Positions 15,361-23,526 of a stretch of 32,820 bases of DNA are shown here, in pieces. Made by a program: the position numbers and the translations under genes. This DNA comes from S010-25 sp964466455 (GTDB taxonomy: Bacteria; Pseudomonadota; Gammaproteobacteria; SZUA-229): NCBI GenBank assembly GCA_964466455.1, contig CAYXNL010000023.1:1-32820 (forward strand), given 5' to 3'. The stretch's first letter is position 1; each line of letters starts with the position of its first letter. Below the pieces are notes generated by a model. It was not told where the DNA came from. It was given only the letters and a program-made list of their open reading frames with translations, and made no database searches.

Positions 15361-15539
15361 ATGTCCAAAAACATATCTTTCCATTACTGGCAGCATCATT
15401 ATTGTAATGAGTGCAGATTTTTGCTGCGCAGTCCCGTGGTGACTTTTGATAATACCAAAACCAGTGCTGACGATTCAGTGCTTCCTTAGTTAAGGTCACA
15501 ATCAATGCTGGTTATCCATCGACTGTTATGAACAATTAA
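15361..15539 (+). pseudogene. Decayed merT/merP remnant, frameshifted and internally deleted
   Basis: Pieces of two mercury-transport proteins can be read in three different frames. The segment starts with ATG at 15361 after AAGAAG. In the +1 frame from 15377 it reads LSITGSIIIVMSADFCCAVP, resembling the first membrane helix of MerT with its vicinal cysteines (typically ...CC.GP). In the original frame 15436-15474 gives VVTFDNTKTSADD. In the third frame 15486-15539 gives LVKVTINAGYPSTVMNN and a stop. These last two match the C-terminal part of MerP (VTFD..KT..., DAGYPS). The simplest reading is a deletion fusing the start of merT to the end of merP, plus later frameshifts. A 42-codon ORF from 15361 to 15489 remains but is unlikely to be functional. 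Confidence 0.75.
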
Positions 15540-15555
15540 GAGAGGGTAAATAAAG

Positions 15556-15972
15556 ATGAGTCCATTAACATTACTAACACGTATTGGCGACAAAGTTGGT
15601 TCGCTGGGTGCTGTTGTTTCAGCCATGGGCTGCGCCATGTGTTTCCCTGCTATCGCCAGTTTAGGCGGCGCAATCGGTATGGGGTTTCTTGCCCGGTGGG
15701 AAGGCCTTTTTATTAGTACCCTGTTACCCGTATTTGCCTGGATAGCACTGGTCATTAATGCGCTGGGTTACTTCAGTCATAAACAGGTTATCCGTAGTTT
15801 GCTGGGTATGACCGGACCGATACTTTTACTACTGTCACTTTATCCCTGGTTTCAGTATGACTGGAGCACGTATGTTACATATTTTGCCTTAGGTTTAATG
15901 GTTGTCGTTTCAATTGTTGATCTTATTAACCCAGGCAACCGCCGTTGTGACGATAAAAGTTGTGCCGTCTAA
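15556..15972 (+). CDS. merC: Mercuric transport protein MerC
   Basis: MerC is an inner-membrane protein that carries Hg(II) into the cytoplasm for reduction. The 138-residue product has four hydrophobic segments. The first carries the metal-binding pair C26-C29 in VVSAMGCAMCFPAIASLGGA; a second pair, C131 and C136, is in the cytoplasmic tail RRCDDKSCAV. Family motifs GMGFLARWEGLFISTLLP and SHKQVIRSLLGM are present. A strong ribosome site (AGAGGG) precedes the ATG by about 9 bases. With merT and merP decayed just upstream, MerC is the only mercury importer left in this operon. merA follows after 72 bases. Confidence 0.93.
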   Translation: MSPLTLLTRIGDKVGSLGAVVSAMGCAMCFPAIASLGGAIGMGFLARWEGLFISTLLPVFAWIALVINALGYFSHKQVIRSLLGMTGPILLLLSLYPWFQYDWSTYVTYFALGLMVVVSIVDLINPGNRRCDDKSCAV

Positions 15973-16044
15973 GTTTACTTACCGGGTAATTCGGAATGGC
16001 ATATTAGACTTTTTCTGAACAATAAAGCTCTCTCAGAGAAAAAT

Positions 16045-17679
16045 ATGAACAAATTAACGATACAAATTACCGGCATGACCTGCGACCATTGTGCGCAGAG
16101 CGCCCAGGATGCTTTAAATACACTGGAGGGCGTAAAAGCTTCTGTCTCTTATGATGAAGGGTTGGCAAAAGTTGAAGCACAGGACGATGTTGATAGCCGT
16201 TTGTTATTAAAGGCCATCGAATCAAAAGGGTATGGTGCAACGTTACTGGATGATAATGGCAGTACGAGCATGAATGGCGACCGTGGACTGCATATCGCAA
16301 TCGTCGGTGCCGGTTCGGGTGCTTTCGCGGCTGCCATTAAAGCGGTAGAACAGGGCGCACAGGTTACTATTATTGAAGGTGCCGATATTATTGGTGGCAC
16401 CTGTGTAAATATCGGTTGTGTCCCTTCTAAAATAATGATTCGCGGAGCACATATTGCACATATTCAAGGGCAACATAACTTTGCAGGTATCCCTTTTAAT
16501 AAACCCGTGATTGATCGTAAAGCCATGGTGCATCAGCAACAGGCATTAGTAGAAAATTTACGTTACGCCAAATACGAAAGTATTCTCGAATCTAACCCCG
16601 GCATTAACCTATTAAGAGGCATGGCTCGTTTCAAGGATACCCGTACCCTGCTAATTACCGGAAAAGATGGTAGTGAGAAAGAAATTAAAGCTGATCGTAT
16701 ATTATTAGCTGTCGGCGCACGTCCAGTGATTCCCGATATCAATGGTCTTGCTGAAACACCTTACTGGACATCAACCGAAGCATTAATTGCTGAAGAAATT
16801 CCTGAACATCTTGTTGTGTTAGGTGGCTCGGTTGTGGCACTGGAGCTGGCACAGGCATTTCGCTACCTTGGCGCAGAAGTGACGGTGATGGCGCGTAGTC
16901 GTTTACTGTCGAAAGAAGATGCCGATATCGGTAAAGGTTTGAAGTCTATACTGGAAGATGAAGGTATGACAGTTCAGCTTAATACGGTACCGAACGGTAT
17001 TAATTTTGACGGTAAATATTTTACGATTAACATCACTCAGGGCGTTGTGCATTGTGACCAGTTACTGGTCGCCACCGGTCGCCAGTCGAACGCAGATACA
17101 CTGGCGCTTGAAAAAGCTGGCGTTGCTGTTGCGGGTAACGGCACGATTATTATTGACGACCACATGCGCACTAATGTAGAAAATATCTATGCTGCAGGTG
17201 ACTGCACAAATCAACCGCAATATGTGTATGTTGCAGCGGCTGCCGGCACACGTGCGGCACGCAACATGACCGGAGATAATGTAGCGATTGATTTATCAGC
17301 AATGCCAGCAGTAGTGTTTACTGATCCTCAGGTTGCCACGGTTGGTCTAACCGAGCAACAGGCAAAAGCACAGGGGCTTGATGTTGATATCAGTCGGCTT
17401 GATATTGAAAACGTGCCTCGTGCGCTAGCTAATATGGATACTCGTGGTTTTATCAAACTGGTTGCAGAAAAAGCCAGCGGTCGAATTGTTGGTTGCCAGG
17501 TATTAGCGCATGAAGGCGGTGAAATTATTCAGACGGCTGCACTTGCTATTAGCAACAGGATGACGGTAGAGCGTTTAGCTAATCAGCTATTCCCTTATCT
17601 GACCATGGTCGAAGGCTTAAAACTAACCGCACAAACCTTTCACAAAGATGTGAAGCAATTGTCCTGTTGCGCTGGTTAA
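16045..17679 (+). CDS. merA: Mercuric reductase MerA with N-terminal metal-binding domain
   Basis: MerA reduces Hg(II) to volatile Hg(0) using NADPH and FAD in the cytoplasm. The 544-residue protein has an N-terminal heavy-metal-associated domain (GMTCDHCAQSA, C13 and C16). The FAD-binding GAGSGAFAAAIKA follows, then the redox-active disulfide C120-C125 (GGTCVNIGCVPSK), the NADPH-binding VVLGGSVVALELAQAF, and IYAAGDCT. The C-terminal dimerisation domain ends in SCCAG, where C541-C542 is the Hg-delivering vicinal pair specific to MerA. All catalytic cysteines are present, so the enzyme should work. It is the last mer gene here; the minus-strand yciI converges 55 bases later. Confidence 0.97.
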   Translation: MNKLTIQITGMTCDHCAQSAQDALNTLEGVKASVSYDEGLAKVEAQDDVDSRLLLKAIESKGYGATLLDDNGSTSMNGDRGLHIAIVGAGSGAFAAAIKAVEQGAQVTIIEGADIIGGTCVNIGCVPSKIMIRGAHIAHIQGQHNFAGIPFNKPVIDRKAMVHQQQALVENLRYAKYESILESNPGINLLRGMARFKDTRTLLITGKDGSEKEIKADRILLAVGARPVIPDINGLAETPYWTSTEALIAEEIPEHLVVLGGSVVALELAQAFRYLGAEVTVMARSRLLSKEDADIGKGLKSILEDEGMTVQLNTVPNGINFDGKYFTINITQGVVHCDQLLVATGRQSNADTLALEKAGVAVAGNGTIIIDDHMRTNVENIYAAGDCTNQPQYVYVAAAAGTRAARNMTGDNVAIDLSAMPAVVFTDPQVATVGLTEQQAKAQGLDVDISRLDIENVPRALANMDTRGFIKLVAEKASGRIVGCQVLAHEGGEIIQTAALAISNRMTVERLANQLFPYLTMVEGLKLTAQTFHKDVKQLSCCAG

Positions 17680-17734
17680 TATTCATTTAAGGTACAGGCA
17701 ATTAATAGAGGGGGTTTTAATATAACCGGGCGAT

Positions 17735-18037
17735 TTATTGTGGAAAAACTTTTTTCAGTGGTTTGACAATAACCTTGTTATAGACACCGGCAGCCACATA
17801 AGGGTCGGTGTCTGCCCAGATTTTTGCCTGCTTCAGGCTATCAAATTCAGCGACGATCAGGCTGCCGCTAAAACCGGCATCACCGGGATTTTCACAGTCG
17901 ATTGTCGGGTGGGAACCGGCGAGTACCAGCCGCCCTTCATCCTGTAATTGTTGTAGGCGTTCCAGATGGGCGGCTCTGGCCTGTAGACGGGTGGGCAGGC
18001 TGTCTTCTTTATCCTCGGCAATAATGGCGTATAGCAT
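17735..18037 (-). CDS. yciI: YciI family protein
   Basis: The 100-residue protein is a ferredoxin-like alpha-beta fold of the YciI family. It shows MLYAIIAEDKEDSLPTRLQA, AHLERLQQLQDEGRLVLAGSHP, GFSGSLIVAEFDSLKQAKIW and ADTDPYVAAGVYNKVIVKPLKKV in the standard order. It includes the conserved His (H24) and the WAxxDPY segment. E. coli YciI resembles muconolactone isomerase and dechlorinase folds but has no proven substrate. It follows yciB by 12 bases on the same strand, matching the conserved yciB-yciI neighbourhood. It converges with merA. Confidence 0.92.
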   Translation of the reverse strand: MLYAIIAEDKEDSLPTRLQARAAHLERLQQLQDEGRLVLAGSHPTIDCENPGDAGFSGSLIVAEFDSLKQAKIWADTDPYVAAGVYNKVIVKPLKKVFPQ

Positions 18038-18049
18038 GTTTAAGGTACC

Positions 18050-18709
18050 TTAAGTATTCTGTCCGTCTTTATCTTCGTTCGTTTCTTTATCATCCTGTGG
18101 TATGTATCTGGCGAGGTACAGCGCCTGCAATATAACAAAAGCAATGGTCAGCCCCATTAAACCAAAAAGTTTGAAATCCACCCAGGTGTCCATACGTACA
18201 TTAGCCGCCAGGTTTGTGCGGTAGTAAAAGGCAACGTACAGATTTGCCGCACCACTGATAAAAAAGAAAATAACCCAGGCCAGGTTCAGGCGTTTCCAGA
18301 TGGCGGCAGGAAGTTCTATCTGTTTATCCATTGCACGCTGAATAAGGGGTTTTTTGCCCATAAACTGGCTGATAAAAAATACACCGGCAAATACCCAGTT
18401 AAGGACGGTTGGTTTCCACTGAATAAAGGCCGGGTTGCCAAACATAATGGTAATACCACCCAGGACGCTAATCAGGACCAGTGAAAACAGGTGGGTTTTT
18501 TCCAGCTTGTGCTGGCTAAACCAGTTGTAGGCAACCTGGATGAAACTGGCGATAATGGCGACAGTAGTAGCAATAATGGTAGCGGTAATAAATTCTGGTC
18601 TATCAGGATTAATCAGTTGCCCGATAAAGGTGTTTTCAATAAAAAAATGTGCCTGATAGTAGCTGATAAAAAAGAGAATAATTGGAAAAAAATCGAATAG
18701 TAACTTCAT
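18050..18709 (-). CDS. yciB: Inner-membrane septation protein YciB (IspZ family)
   Basis: The 219-residue protein has about five or six membrane helices. It contains the family segments MKLLFDFFPIILFFISYY, ATIIATTVAIIASFIQVAYNW, LEKTHLFSLVLISVLGGITI, FGNPAFIQWKPTVLNWVFAG and LNLAWVIFFFISGAANLYVAF, then WVDFKLFGLMGLTIAF. YciB (IspZ/intracellular septation protein A) interacts with division and elongation proteins in enterobacteria and affects envelope integrity. A charged, low-complexity C-terminal tail (PQDDKETNEDKDGQ) exceeds the typical length of about 180. It is divergent from yciO across 152 bases. Confidence 0.94.
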   Translation of the reverse strand: MKLLFDFFPIILFFISYYQAHFFIENTFIGQLINPDRPEFITATIIATTVAIIASFIQVAYNWFSQHKLEKTHLFSLVLISVLGGITIMFGNPAFIQWKPTVLNWVFAGVFFISQFMGKKPLIQRAMDKQIELPAAIWKRLNLAWVIFFFISGAANLYVAFYYRTNLAANVRMDTWVDFKLFGLMGLTIAFVILQALYLARYIPQDDKETNEDKDGQNT

Positions 18710-18861
18710 ATTATTTAAGTAGTTTATTATGTAAGGTCATGGACATCGGGTTCGTGAAGCCGTCATTATACCTAAATGACATGGATTCTGTCCGACCTAT
18801 TTCTATACAAATTCAGTTAGAATAAGCGCCGCTACAGGTTGTTTATCACGAGCAGGGTTTT

Positions 18862-19497
18862 ATGAGTCAGTATTTTGAAATTCATCCACAGAATCCACAG
18901 CACCGTTTAATTCGTCAGGCGGTGGATATTATTCGCCGTGGTGGCGTCATTGTTTATCCAACCGACTCAAGTTACGCACTGGGCTGCCATCTGGGTGACA
19001 AACAGGCAATGCAGCGTATTCGCCGTATCCGGCAGATGGATGAAAAGCGTAATCTGACCCTGGTATGCCGGGATCTGTCAGAGCTGGCAACCTATGCAAA
19101 AGTGGGGAATACCGAATATCGTCTGATTAAATCACTCACCCCCGGTCCGTATACGTTTATTCTGAAAGCCACTAGCGAAGTTCCCCGGCGACTAATGCAT
19201 CCGAAACGACGGACAATCGGCCTGCGGGTGGTTGATCATCCGGTGGTTAGCGCATTGCTTGACGAACTCGACCAGCCATTGATGAGCTCTACGCTGATTC
19301 TTCCCGATGATGAATTGCCTGTTACAGAGGCAGATGAAATACGGAACCGTCTGCAAAAACATGTCGATCTGATTATTGATGGCGGACACTGTGGCTTTGA
19401 ACCCACAACCGTCATTGCAATGACTGAGGCTACGCCGCAAATCCAGCGTCAGGGAAAAGGCAGGAATCACGGTCTGGATTTAATGGAGGCAGAATAA
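18862..19497 (+). CDS. yciO: YciO-type YrdC/Sua5 domain protein (threonylcarbamoyl-AMP synthase family)
   Basis: The 211-residue protein has the YrdC/Sua5 fold: IIRRGGVIVYPTDSSYALGC, IRRIRQMDEKRNLTLVCRD, LTPGPYTFILKAT, RTIGLRVVDHPVVSALL and PLMSSTL, ending with DLIIDGGHCGFEPTTVIAM. These are YciO-subfamily signatures rather than those of the main TsaC, which makes threonylcarbamoyl-AMP for tRNA t6A. YciO has been considered a paralog of uncertain function. The ATG follows AGCAGGG at suitable distance. It heads the conserved cluster with the site-2 protease, trpS, scpA, scpB and rluB, but is separated from the rest by 334 bases holding two repeats. Confidence 0.92.
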   Translation: MSQYFEIHPQNPQHRLIRQAVDIIRRGGVIVYPTDSSYALGCHLGDKQAMQRIRRIRQMDEKRNLTLVCRDLSELATYAKVGNTEYRLIKSLTPGPYTFILKATSEVPRRLMHPKRRTIGLRVVDHPVVSALLDELDQPLMSSTLILPDDELPVTEADEIRNRLQKHVDLIIDGGHCGFEPTTVIAMTEATPQIQRQGKGRNHGLDLMEAE

Positions 19498-19527
19498 AGA
19501 TGGATCGAATCCACCGTTCCGTTAACG

Positions 19528-19560
19528 CCCTCTCCCTCGGAGAGAGGGGTGGGGTGAGGG
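19528..19560 (+). repeat. REP-like palindrome of the widespread CCCTCTCCC/GGGTGAGGG type
   Basis: The 33 bases start CCCTCTCCCTCGGAGAGAGG and continue GGTGGGGTGAGGG. CTCTCC and GGAGAG form a stem with a CTC loop. From memory, similar CCCTCACCCCAACCCCTCTC-type palindromes are scattered through many proteobacterial genomes. It is unrelated to the other repeats in this window. Confidence 0.75.
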
Positions 19561-19686
19561 AGTTATTCGAATATAATTTTTCAGGACGGAACAGACCACG
19601 CGCAAAAGAATCTGCTGCCCGTCTGCCATCGTTCGATCTGTTCGTGTAAACTAACGGCTTTTACTGCCACCCTTAATTTTTCTACA

Positions 19687-19824
19687 TACTAACAGGATGG
19701 ATGAAAAGAATACTTCAATTGTTAAAGAACGTCAGCCGCAGGGATGCGGGTGTCGAGCTTACATGGATGTATTGACAGCGTGTCTTAAACAATAAGTATC
19801 CTTTTTATCCGTTTCAGTAATATA
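19687..19824 (+). repeat. Interspersed repeat copy B, with the 55-base core
   Basis: The left end TACTAACAGGATGGAT and the right end AGTATCCTTTTTATCCGTTT followed by CAGTAATATA match copies A, C and D. The core at 19730-19784 differs from copy A at only two positions. The arm lengths around the core differ from copy A, so the core is the best conserved part. It stops 7 bases before the ATG of the M50 protease gene, which has no clear ribosome binding site, so the element forms its 5' leader. Confidence 0.85.
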
Positions 19825-19831
19825 TCCGTAT

Positions 19832-20500
19832 ATGCCATCGTTATCCGAGCTTATTTACAATCTGTCTGTCTGGTTGTTACCCGTGCTATTTGCCATTACA
19901 CTGCATGAAGCAGCGCATGGCTGGGTAGCATCGAAACTGGGTGATCCCACTGCTGTGCGCCTCGGGCGTCTTACCATTAACCCGCTTAAACATATTGATA
20001 CGATGGGCACCATTGTTGTACCTTTGATTACCTATCTGCTCAGTGGTTTTGTTTTTGGCTGGGCAAAACCGGTACCGGTTAATCCGCAATATTTTAAACA
20101 GCCGTTAGTGGATATGGCCCTGGTGGCCGTTGCCGGGCCGACATCCAATTTTATTATGGGCTGCGCCTGGGCGCTGTTCGCGTTGATTGGTCTGAGTGTA
20201 TGGGGGCATTCTACAAGCGGCCTGTTTTTGGCGCAGATGGGACAAAATGGCATCTTAATCAATGTTATTTTGATGGTACTGAATTTATTACCGATACCTC
20301 CGCTTGATGGTGGACGAGTCGTGGCGGGTATTCTGCCACCATCGGCAGCAATATCTTTTTTGCGCATTGAACCGTACGGTATGATAATTATTGTACTCTT
20401 ACTCGTGAGTGGAATTCTGGGTAGAATTATGTGGCCACTGGTGATTTATTTTACCAGACTGATTAGTGCATTTTTTGGCCTGCAGATACCTGGTCTGTAG
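19832..20500 (+). CDS. Site-2 protease family (M50) intramembrane metalloprotease
   Basis: The 222-residue polytopic protein belongs to the small M50B proteases (YwhC/FtsH-independent site-2 type). Zinc ligands H25 and H29 with catalytic E26 lie in LHEAAHG in the first helix. The third ligand D159 is in NLLPIPPLDGGR. VAVAGPTSNFIMG is also a family motif. Such enzymes cleave membrane-embedded regulators, but no substrate is known for this subfamily. Its position upstream of trpS-scpA-scpB-rluB is conserved in gammaproteobacteria. The start has no Shine-Dalgarno match and lies directly behind a repeat element; MPSLSELIYNLSVW fits the family's N-terminus. The gene ends inside a 15-base tandem repeat. 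Confidence 0.93.
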   Translation: MPSLSELIYNLSVWLLPVLFAITLHEAAHGWVASKLGDPTAVRLGRLTINPLKHIDTMGTIVVPLITYLLSGFVFGWAKPVPVNPQYFKQPLVDMALVAVAGPTSNFIMGCAWALFALIGLSVWGHSTSGLFLAQMGQNGILINVILMVLNLLPIPPLDGGRVVAGILPPSAAISFLRIEPYGMIIIVLLLVSGILGRIMWPLVIYFTRLISAFFGLQIPGL

Positions 20501-20523
20501 ATACCTGGTCTGTAGATACATAG
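20480..20523 (+). repeat. 15-base tandem repeat across the stop codon of the M50 protease gene
   Basis: CTGCAGATACCTGGT (20480-20494) is followed by CTGTAGATACCTGGT (20495-20509) and a partial third copy, CTGTAGATACATAG. The single C-to-T difference turns CAG into TAG, which is the stop codon actually used at 20498. The duplication therefore seems to have shaped the C-terminus. Confidence 0.9.
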
Positions 20524-20569
20524 ATAATAAACAAAGAATAAACTTCAATTTACTTTAAAGGAAAGCGTT

Positions 20570-21787
20570 TTGAATACCGTTGCCACACAGCATCAGCGTG
20601 TCCTGTCAGGCATGCGACCTACCGGAGCTTTGCATCTCGGGCATTATCATGGCGTACTTAAAAACTGGGTACGCTTACAGCACGAATATGAATGTTTCTT
20701 TTTTGTCGCGGACTGGCATGCACTGACCACACATTATGAAGATCCGTCAATTATTGAAGCAAGTGTCTGGGATATGGTCATCGACTGGCTGGCGATTGGT
20801 ATTAGCCCGGGTTCTGCCAAGCTGTTTATTCAGTCGCAGGTACCCGAGCACGCTGAGTTACATACCCTGCTTTCCATGATTACCCCGCTAGGCTGGCTGG
20901 AACGTGTACCAACCTACAAGGATCAGCAGGAAGCGCTGAAGGAAAAAGACCTGGCGACCTATGGCTTTCTTGGTTACCCCTTATTACAGAGTGCGGATAT
21001 TCTGGTGTACAAAGCTGGTCTGGTACCAGTAGGGGAAGATCAGGTTGCCCACGTCGAGCTGACCCGTGAGGTAGCACGGCGGTTTAATCATCTCTATGGT
21101 CGGGAACCGAATTTTAAAGAGAAGGCAGAACAGGCAGTGACCAAGATGGGTAAGAAAAATGCCCGAATGTTTCGTGAATACCGCAGGAAGTATCAGGAAA
21201 AAGGCGACCAGGAAGCCATGCGGGTTGCCCATGCGCTGATTGATTCCCAGCAGAATATTTCTATTGGTGATAAAGAACGGTTATTTGGTTATCTGGAAGG
21301 ATCAGGTAAGATCATATTACCCGAACCACAGGCTCTGCTTACCCCTGCTTCAAAAATGCCGGGACTGGATGGTCGGAAAATGTCAAAGTCCTATCATAAT
21401 ACCATTTCATTGCGTGACGATCCGCAGCGGGTGGAGAAAAAACTACGCACCATGCCCACCGATCCAGCGCGGGTTCGGCGCACCGACCCCGGTGATCCGG
21501 AAAAATGCCCAGTGTGGCAGTTTCATCAGATTTATTCTGATGAAACAACCTGCAACTGGGTACAGCAGGGCTGTAAAACTGCTGCAATCGGCTGTGTCGA
21601 GTGTAAACAGCCGGTAATTGACCAGGTGCTGGCAGAATTAAAACCGATTCAGGCCAGAGCGCGTGAATATAAAGAGGACATGAGTACGGTCAAAGCCATT
21701 ATTAATGAGGGAGCCGAGGCAGCGCGTGAAGTTGCCCGTGATACACTCGAAGACGTGAGAAAAGCGATGGGCATTGCCTACTTATAA
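20570..21787 (+). CDS. trpS: Tryptophan--tRNA ligase
   Basis: TrpRS charges tRNA-Trp. The 405-residue class I synthetase has SGMRPTGALHLGHYHGVL with the HIGH-like HLGH, the tryptophan pocket region (VADWHALTTHYEDP, GEDQVAHVELTREVARRFN) and the KMSKS loop GRKMSKSYHNTI. It is the longer bacterial type with an insert between the Rossmann half and KMSKS (FREYRRKYQEKGDQEAM), not the 334-residue E. coli type. The start is TTG at 20570, supported by AAAGGA seven bases upstream; no ATG is available nearby. scpA follows after 18 bases. A rare start codon could moderate expression. Confidence 0.95.
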   Translation: MNTVATQHQRVLSGMRPTGALHLGHYHGVLKNWVRLQHEYECFFFVADWHALTTHYEDPSIIEASVWDMVIDWLAIGISPGSAKLFIQSQVPEHAELHTLLSMITPLGWLERVPTYKDQQEALKEKDLATYGFLGYPLLQSADILVYKAGLVPVGEDQVAHVELTREVARRFNHLYGREPNFKEKAEQAVTKMGKKNARMFREYRRKYQEKGDQEAMRVAHALIDSQQNISIGDKERLFGYLEGSGKIILPEPQALLTPASKMPGLDGRKMSKSYHNTISLRDDPQRVEKKLRTMPTDPARVRRTDPGDPEKCPVWQFHQIYSDETTCNWVQQGCKTAAIGCVECKQPVIDQVLAELKPIQARAREYKEDMSTVKAIINEGAEAAREVARDTLEDVRKAMGIAYL

Positions 21788-21805
21788 TTTATTTAATATA
21801 TTTTT

Positions 21806-22690
21806 ATGGCAAATACAGACATTCAGCAAACACCGGTGGCAGAAAAACAGACCCCTCTACCGGAACAGGCAGGAACAGAGACCATCCTCTCCCAGACGGA
21901 AATGCCATTTGCGCTGATTCAGGGAGAACCGCTTACGGTTATTCCACAGGATCTATACATTCCACCCGATGCGCTGGAAGTGATACTGGAAGCATTTGAA
22001 GGACCGCTGGATTTATTACTGTATCTGATTAAGCGTCAGAATCTGGATATTCTTGAGATCCCGCTGGAGGAAACCACGCGTCAGTATATGCAGTATATTG
22101 AGCTGATGCAGAATATGCGAATTGAACTGGCAGCAGAATATCTGTTAATGGCAGCGATGCTGGCGGAAATTAAATCACGGATGTTATTGCCGCGACCAGT
22201 AGAAAGTGAAGAAGAAGATGATCCACGTGCCGAGCTGGTTCGCCGCTTACAGGAATATGAACGTTTTAAACAGGCCGCAGTGAATATTGATACCATGCCA
22301 CGTGTTGGACGTGAAGTTTATCTTACCCAGATCGAGCCGCCTCAATTAGAGCGACAACGGCCTCAGCCACAGGTGGATTTACAGGATGTTTTATTTGCCT
22401 TTAAAGATGCCATAGCAAGGGCGGAAATGTACAGTCATCACCATATTCAGCGTGAGACGCTGTCAGTACGTGAGCGTATGACCTGGGTGCTGTCCGCAAT
22501 TAATGCACAGGGGTTTACCGATTACACCAGCCTGTTCAGTGTTGAGGAGGGTCGTCGTGGTGCAGTGGTAACCCTGCTGGCCATTCTGGAGCTGGTGAAA
22601 GAGCAGGTAATTGACCTGGTACAGGCCGAAGCCTTTGCCCCGATTTATATCCGTTCTGCTTCATCGGCAGCAATGGATACACCATCATAG
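21806..22690 (+). CDS. scpA: Segregation and condensation protein A (kleisin ScpA)
   Basis: ScpA is the kleisin bridging the SMC dimer, with ScpB, in chromosome compaction. The 294-residue protein has a variable N-terminal extension of about 60 residues. After it come the conserved FEGPLDLLLYLIKRQNLDILEIPL, TRQYMQYIELM and AEYLLMAAMLAEIKSRMLLPRP, then an acidic stretch (ESEEEDDPRAELVRRLQEYERFK). The C-terminal winged helix ends with GAVVTLLAILELVKEQVIDLVQ. Length and order match the family. The SMC protein is not in this window. scpB starts 85 bases downstream in the same direction, and trpS ends 18 bases upstream. Confidence 0.96.
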   Translation: MANTDIQQTPVAEKQTPLPEQAGTETILSQTEMPFALIQGEPLTVIPQDLYIPPDALEVILEAFEGPLDLLLYLIKRQNLDILEIPLEETTRQYMQYIELMQNMRIELAAEYLLMAAMLAEIKSRMLLPRPVESEEEDDPRAELVRRLQEYERFKQAAVNIDTMPRVGREVYLTQIEPPQLERQRPQPQVDLQDVLFAFKDAIARAEMYSHHHIQRETLSVRERMTWVLSAINAQGFTDYTSLFSVEEGRRGAVVTLLAILELVKEQVIDLVQAEAFAPIYIRSASSAAMDTPS

Positions 22691-22775
22691 TAAATACTGA
22701 TAGAATCATTAGCGTTATACCGGCCTCTGGATGGGTAAGCGGACGGACTAAACGATAACCGCACAGGTAAAAACT

Positions 22776-23465
22776 ATGCAAATAACACAGTTAAAAAAAA
22801 TACTGGAGTCCGTTTTACTGGCAGCCGATCATAGCCTGAGCGTGATACAGCTCGATGGTCTGTTTGAAATGGAAGAAGACCGGCCAACACGCGATGAAAT
22901 ACGTAAGGCTCTGCATGAAATGGCAGCGGACTATAGCGATCGCAGCTACCAACTGAAACAGGTTGCCAGTGGTTTCCGGCTTCAGGTTCGGCAGGAATAT
23001 GCAGGTTGGGTGGCGCGCCTGTGGGCGGAAAAACCGGCACGTTATACCCGTGCCCTGCTTGAAACCATTGCTTTAATTGCCTACCGTCAACCGGTTACCC
23101 GTGGTGAAATTGAGGAAGTTCGTGGGGTCAGTGTTAGTTCGACTATTATTAAAACCCTGCTGGAGCGAGAATGGGTGAAGGTACTTGGACATAAAGACAT
23201 ACCCGGAAAACCTGCCCTGTATGGGACGACCAGTGGCTTTCTGGATTACTTTAACCTGAAATCACTGGATGAATTACCGACGCTGGAAGAAATTAAAAAC
23301 TTTGATGATATTCACCCGGAACTGGCTTTAAATGAAGACGATAGCGTACCAGCTAACACTGCATCCGAAGAAGAGGCCGAAGACAGAGCTGAAAAAAAGG
23401 CCGATGAAAAGGAAGCAATATTAACGGCCCCCAGCCTGCAAAAACGGGTTGCAAACTACCCGTAA
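22776..23465 (+). CDS. scpB: Segregation and condensation protein B (ScpB)
   Basis: ScpB is the winged-helix (kite) partner of ScpA in the SMC-ScpAB condensin. The 229-residue protein has LKKILESVLLAADHSLSVIQL at the N-terminus. It continues with YQLKQVASGFRLQVRQEYAGWV, ARYTRALLETIALIAYRQPV and TRGEIEEVRGVSVSS, then GHKDIPGKPALYGTTSGFLDYF near 150-175. The C-terminal tail after residue 190 is acidic and repetitive (EEEAEDRAEKKADEKE) and probably disordered. It lies between scpA and rluB in the standard order; rluB begins 61 bases later. Confidence 0.96.
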   Translation: MQITQLKKILESVLLAADHSLSVIQLDGLFEMEEDRPTRDEIRKALHEMAADYSDRSYQLKQVASGFRLQVRQEYAGWVARLWAEKPARYTRALLETIALIAYRQPVTRGEIEEVRGVSVSSTIIKTLLEREWVKVLGHKDIPGKPALYGTTSGFLDYFNLKSLDELPTLEEIKNFDDIHPELALNEDDSVPANTASEEEAEDRAEKKADEKEAILTAPSLQKRVANYP

Positions 23466-23526
23466 CAATATCCTGTAACCGTATTCCCGCAATAATATAC
23501 CCGGCATTTAACAGACACAAAACATT

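Larger units (their letters stand above)
19498..19831. other. Intergenic region between yciO and the M50 protease gene, filled with repeats
   Basis: No plausible gene is seen in these 334 bases. They contain the GC-rich palindrome at 19528-19560, a stretch without recognised structure at about 19561-19686, and the full repeat copy B at 19687-19824 that ends 7 bases before the next start codon. Confidence 0.8.

Noticed and set aside
15361..15489. A real 42-residue small protein in the mer leader
   Set aside because: Its residues match MerP only in the second half, while the first half matches MerT only in another frame, so it is better explained as debris.
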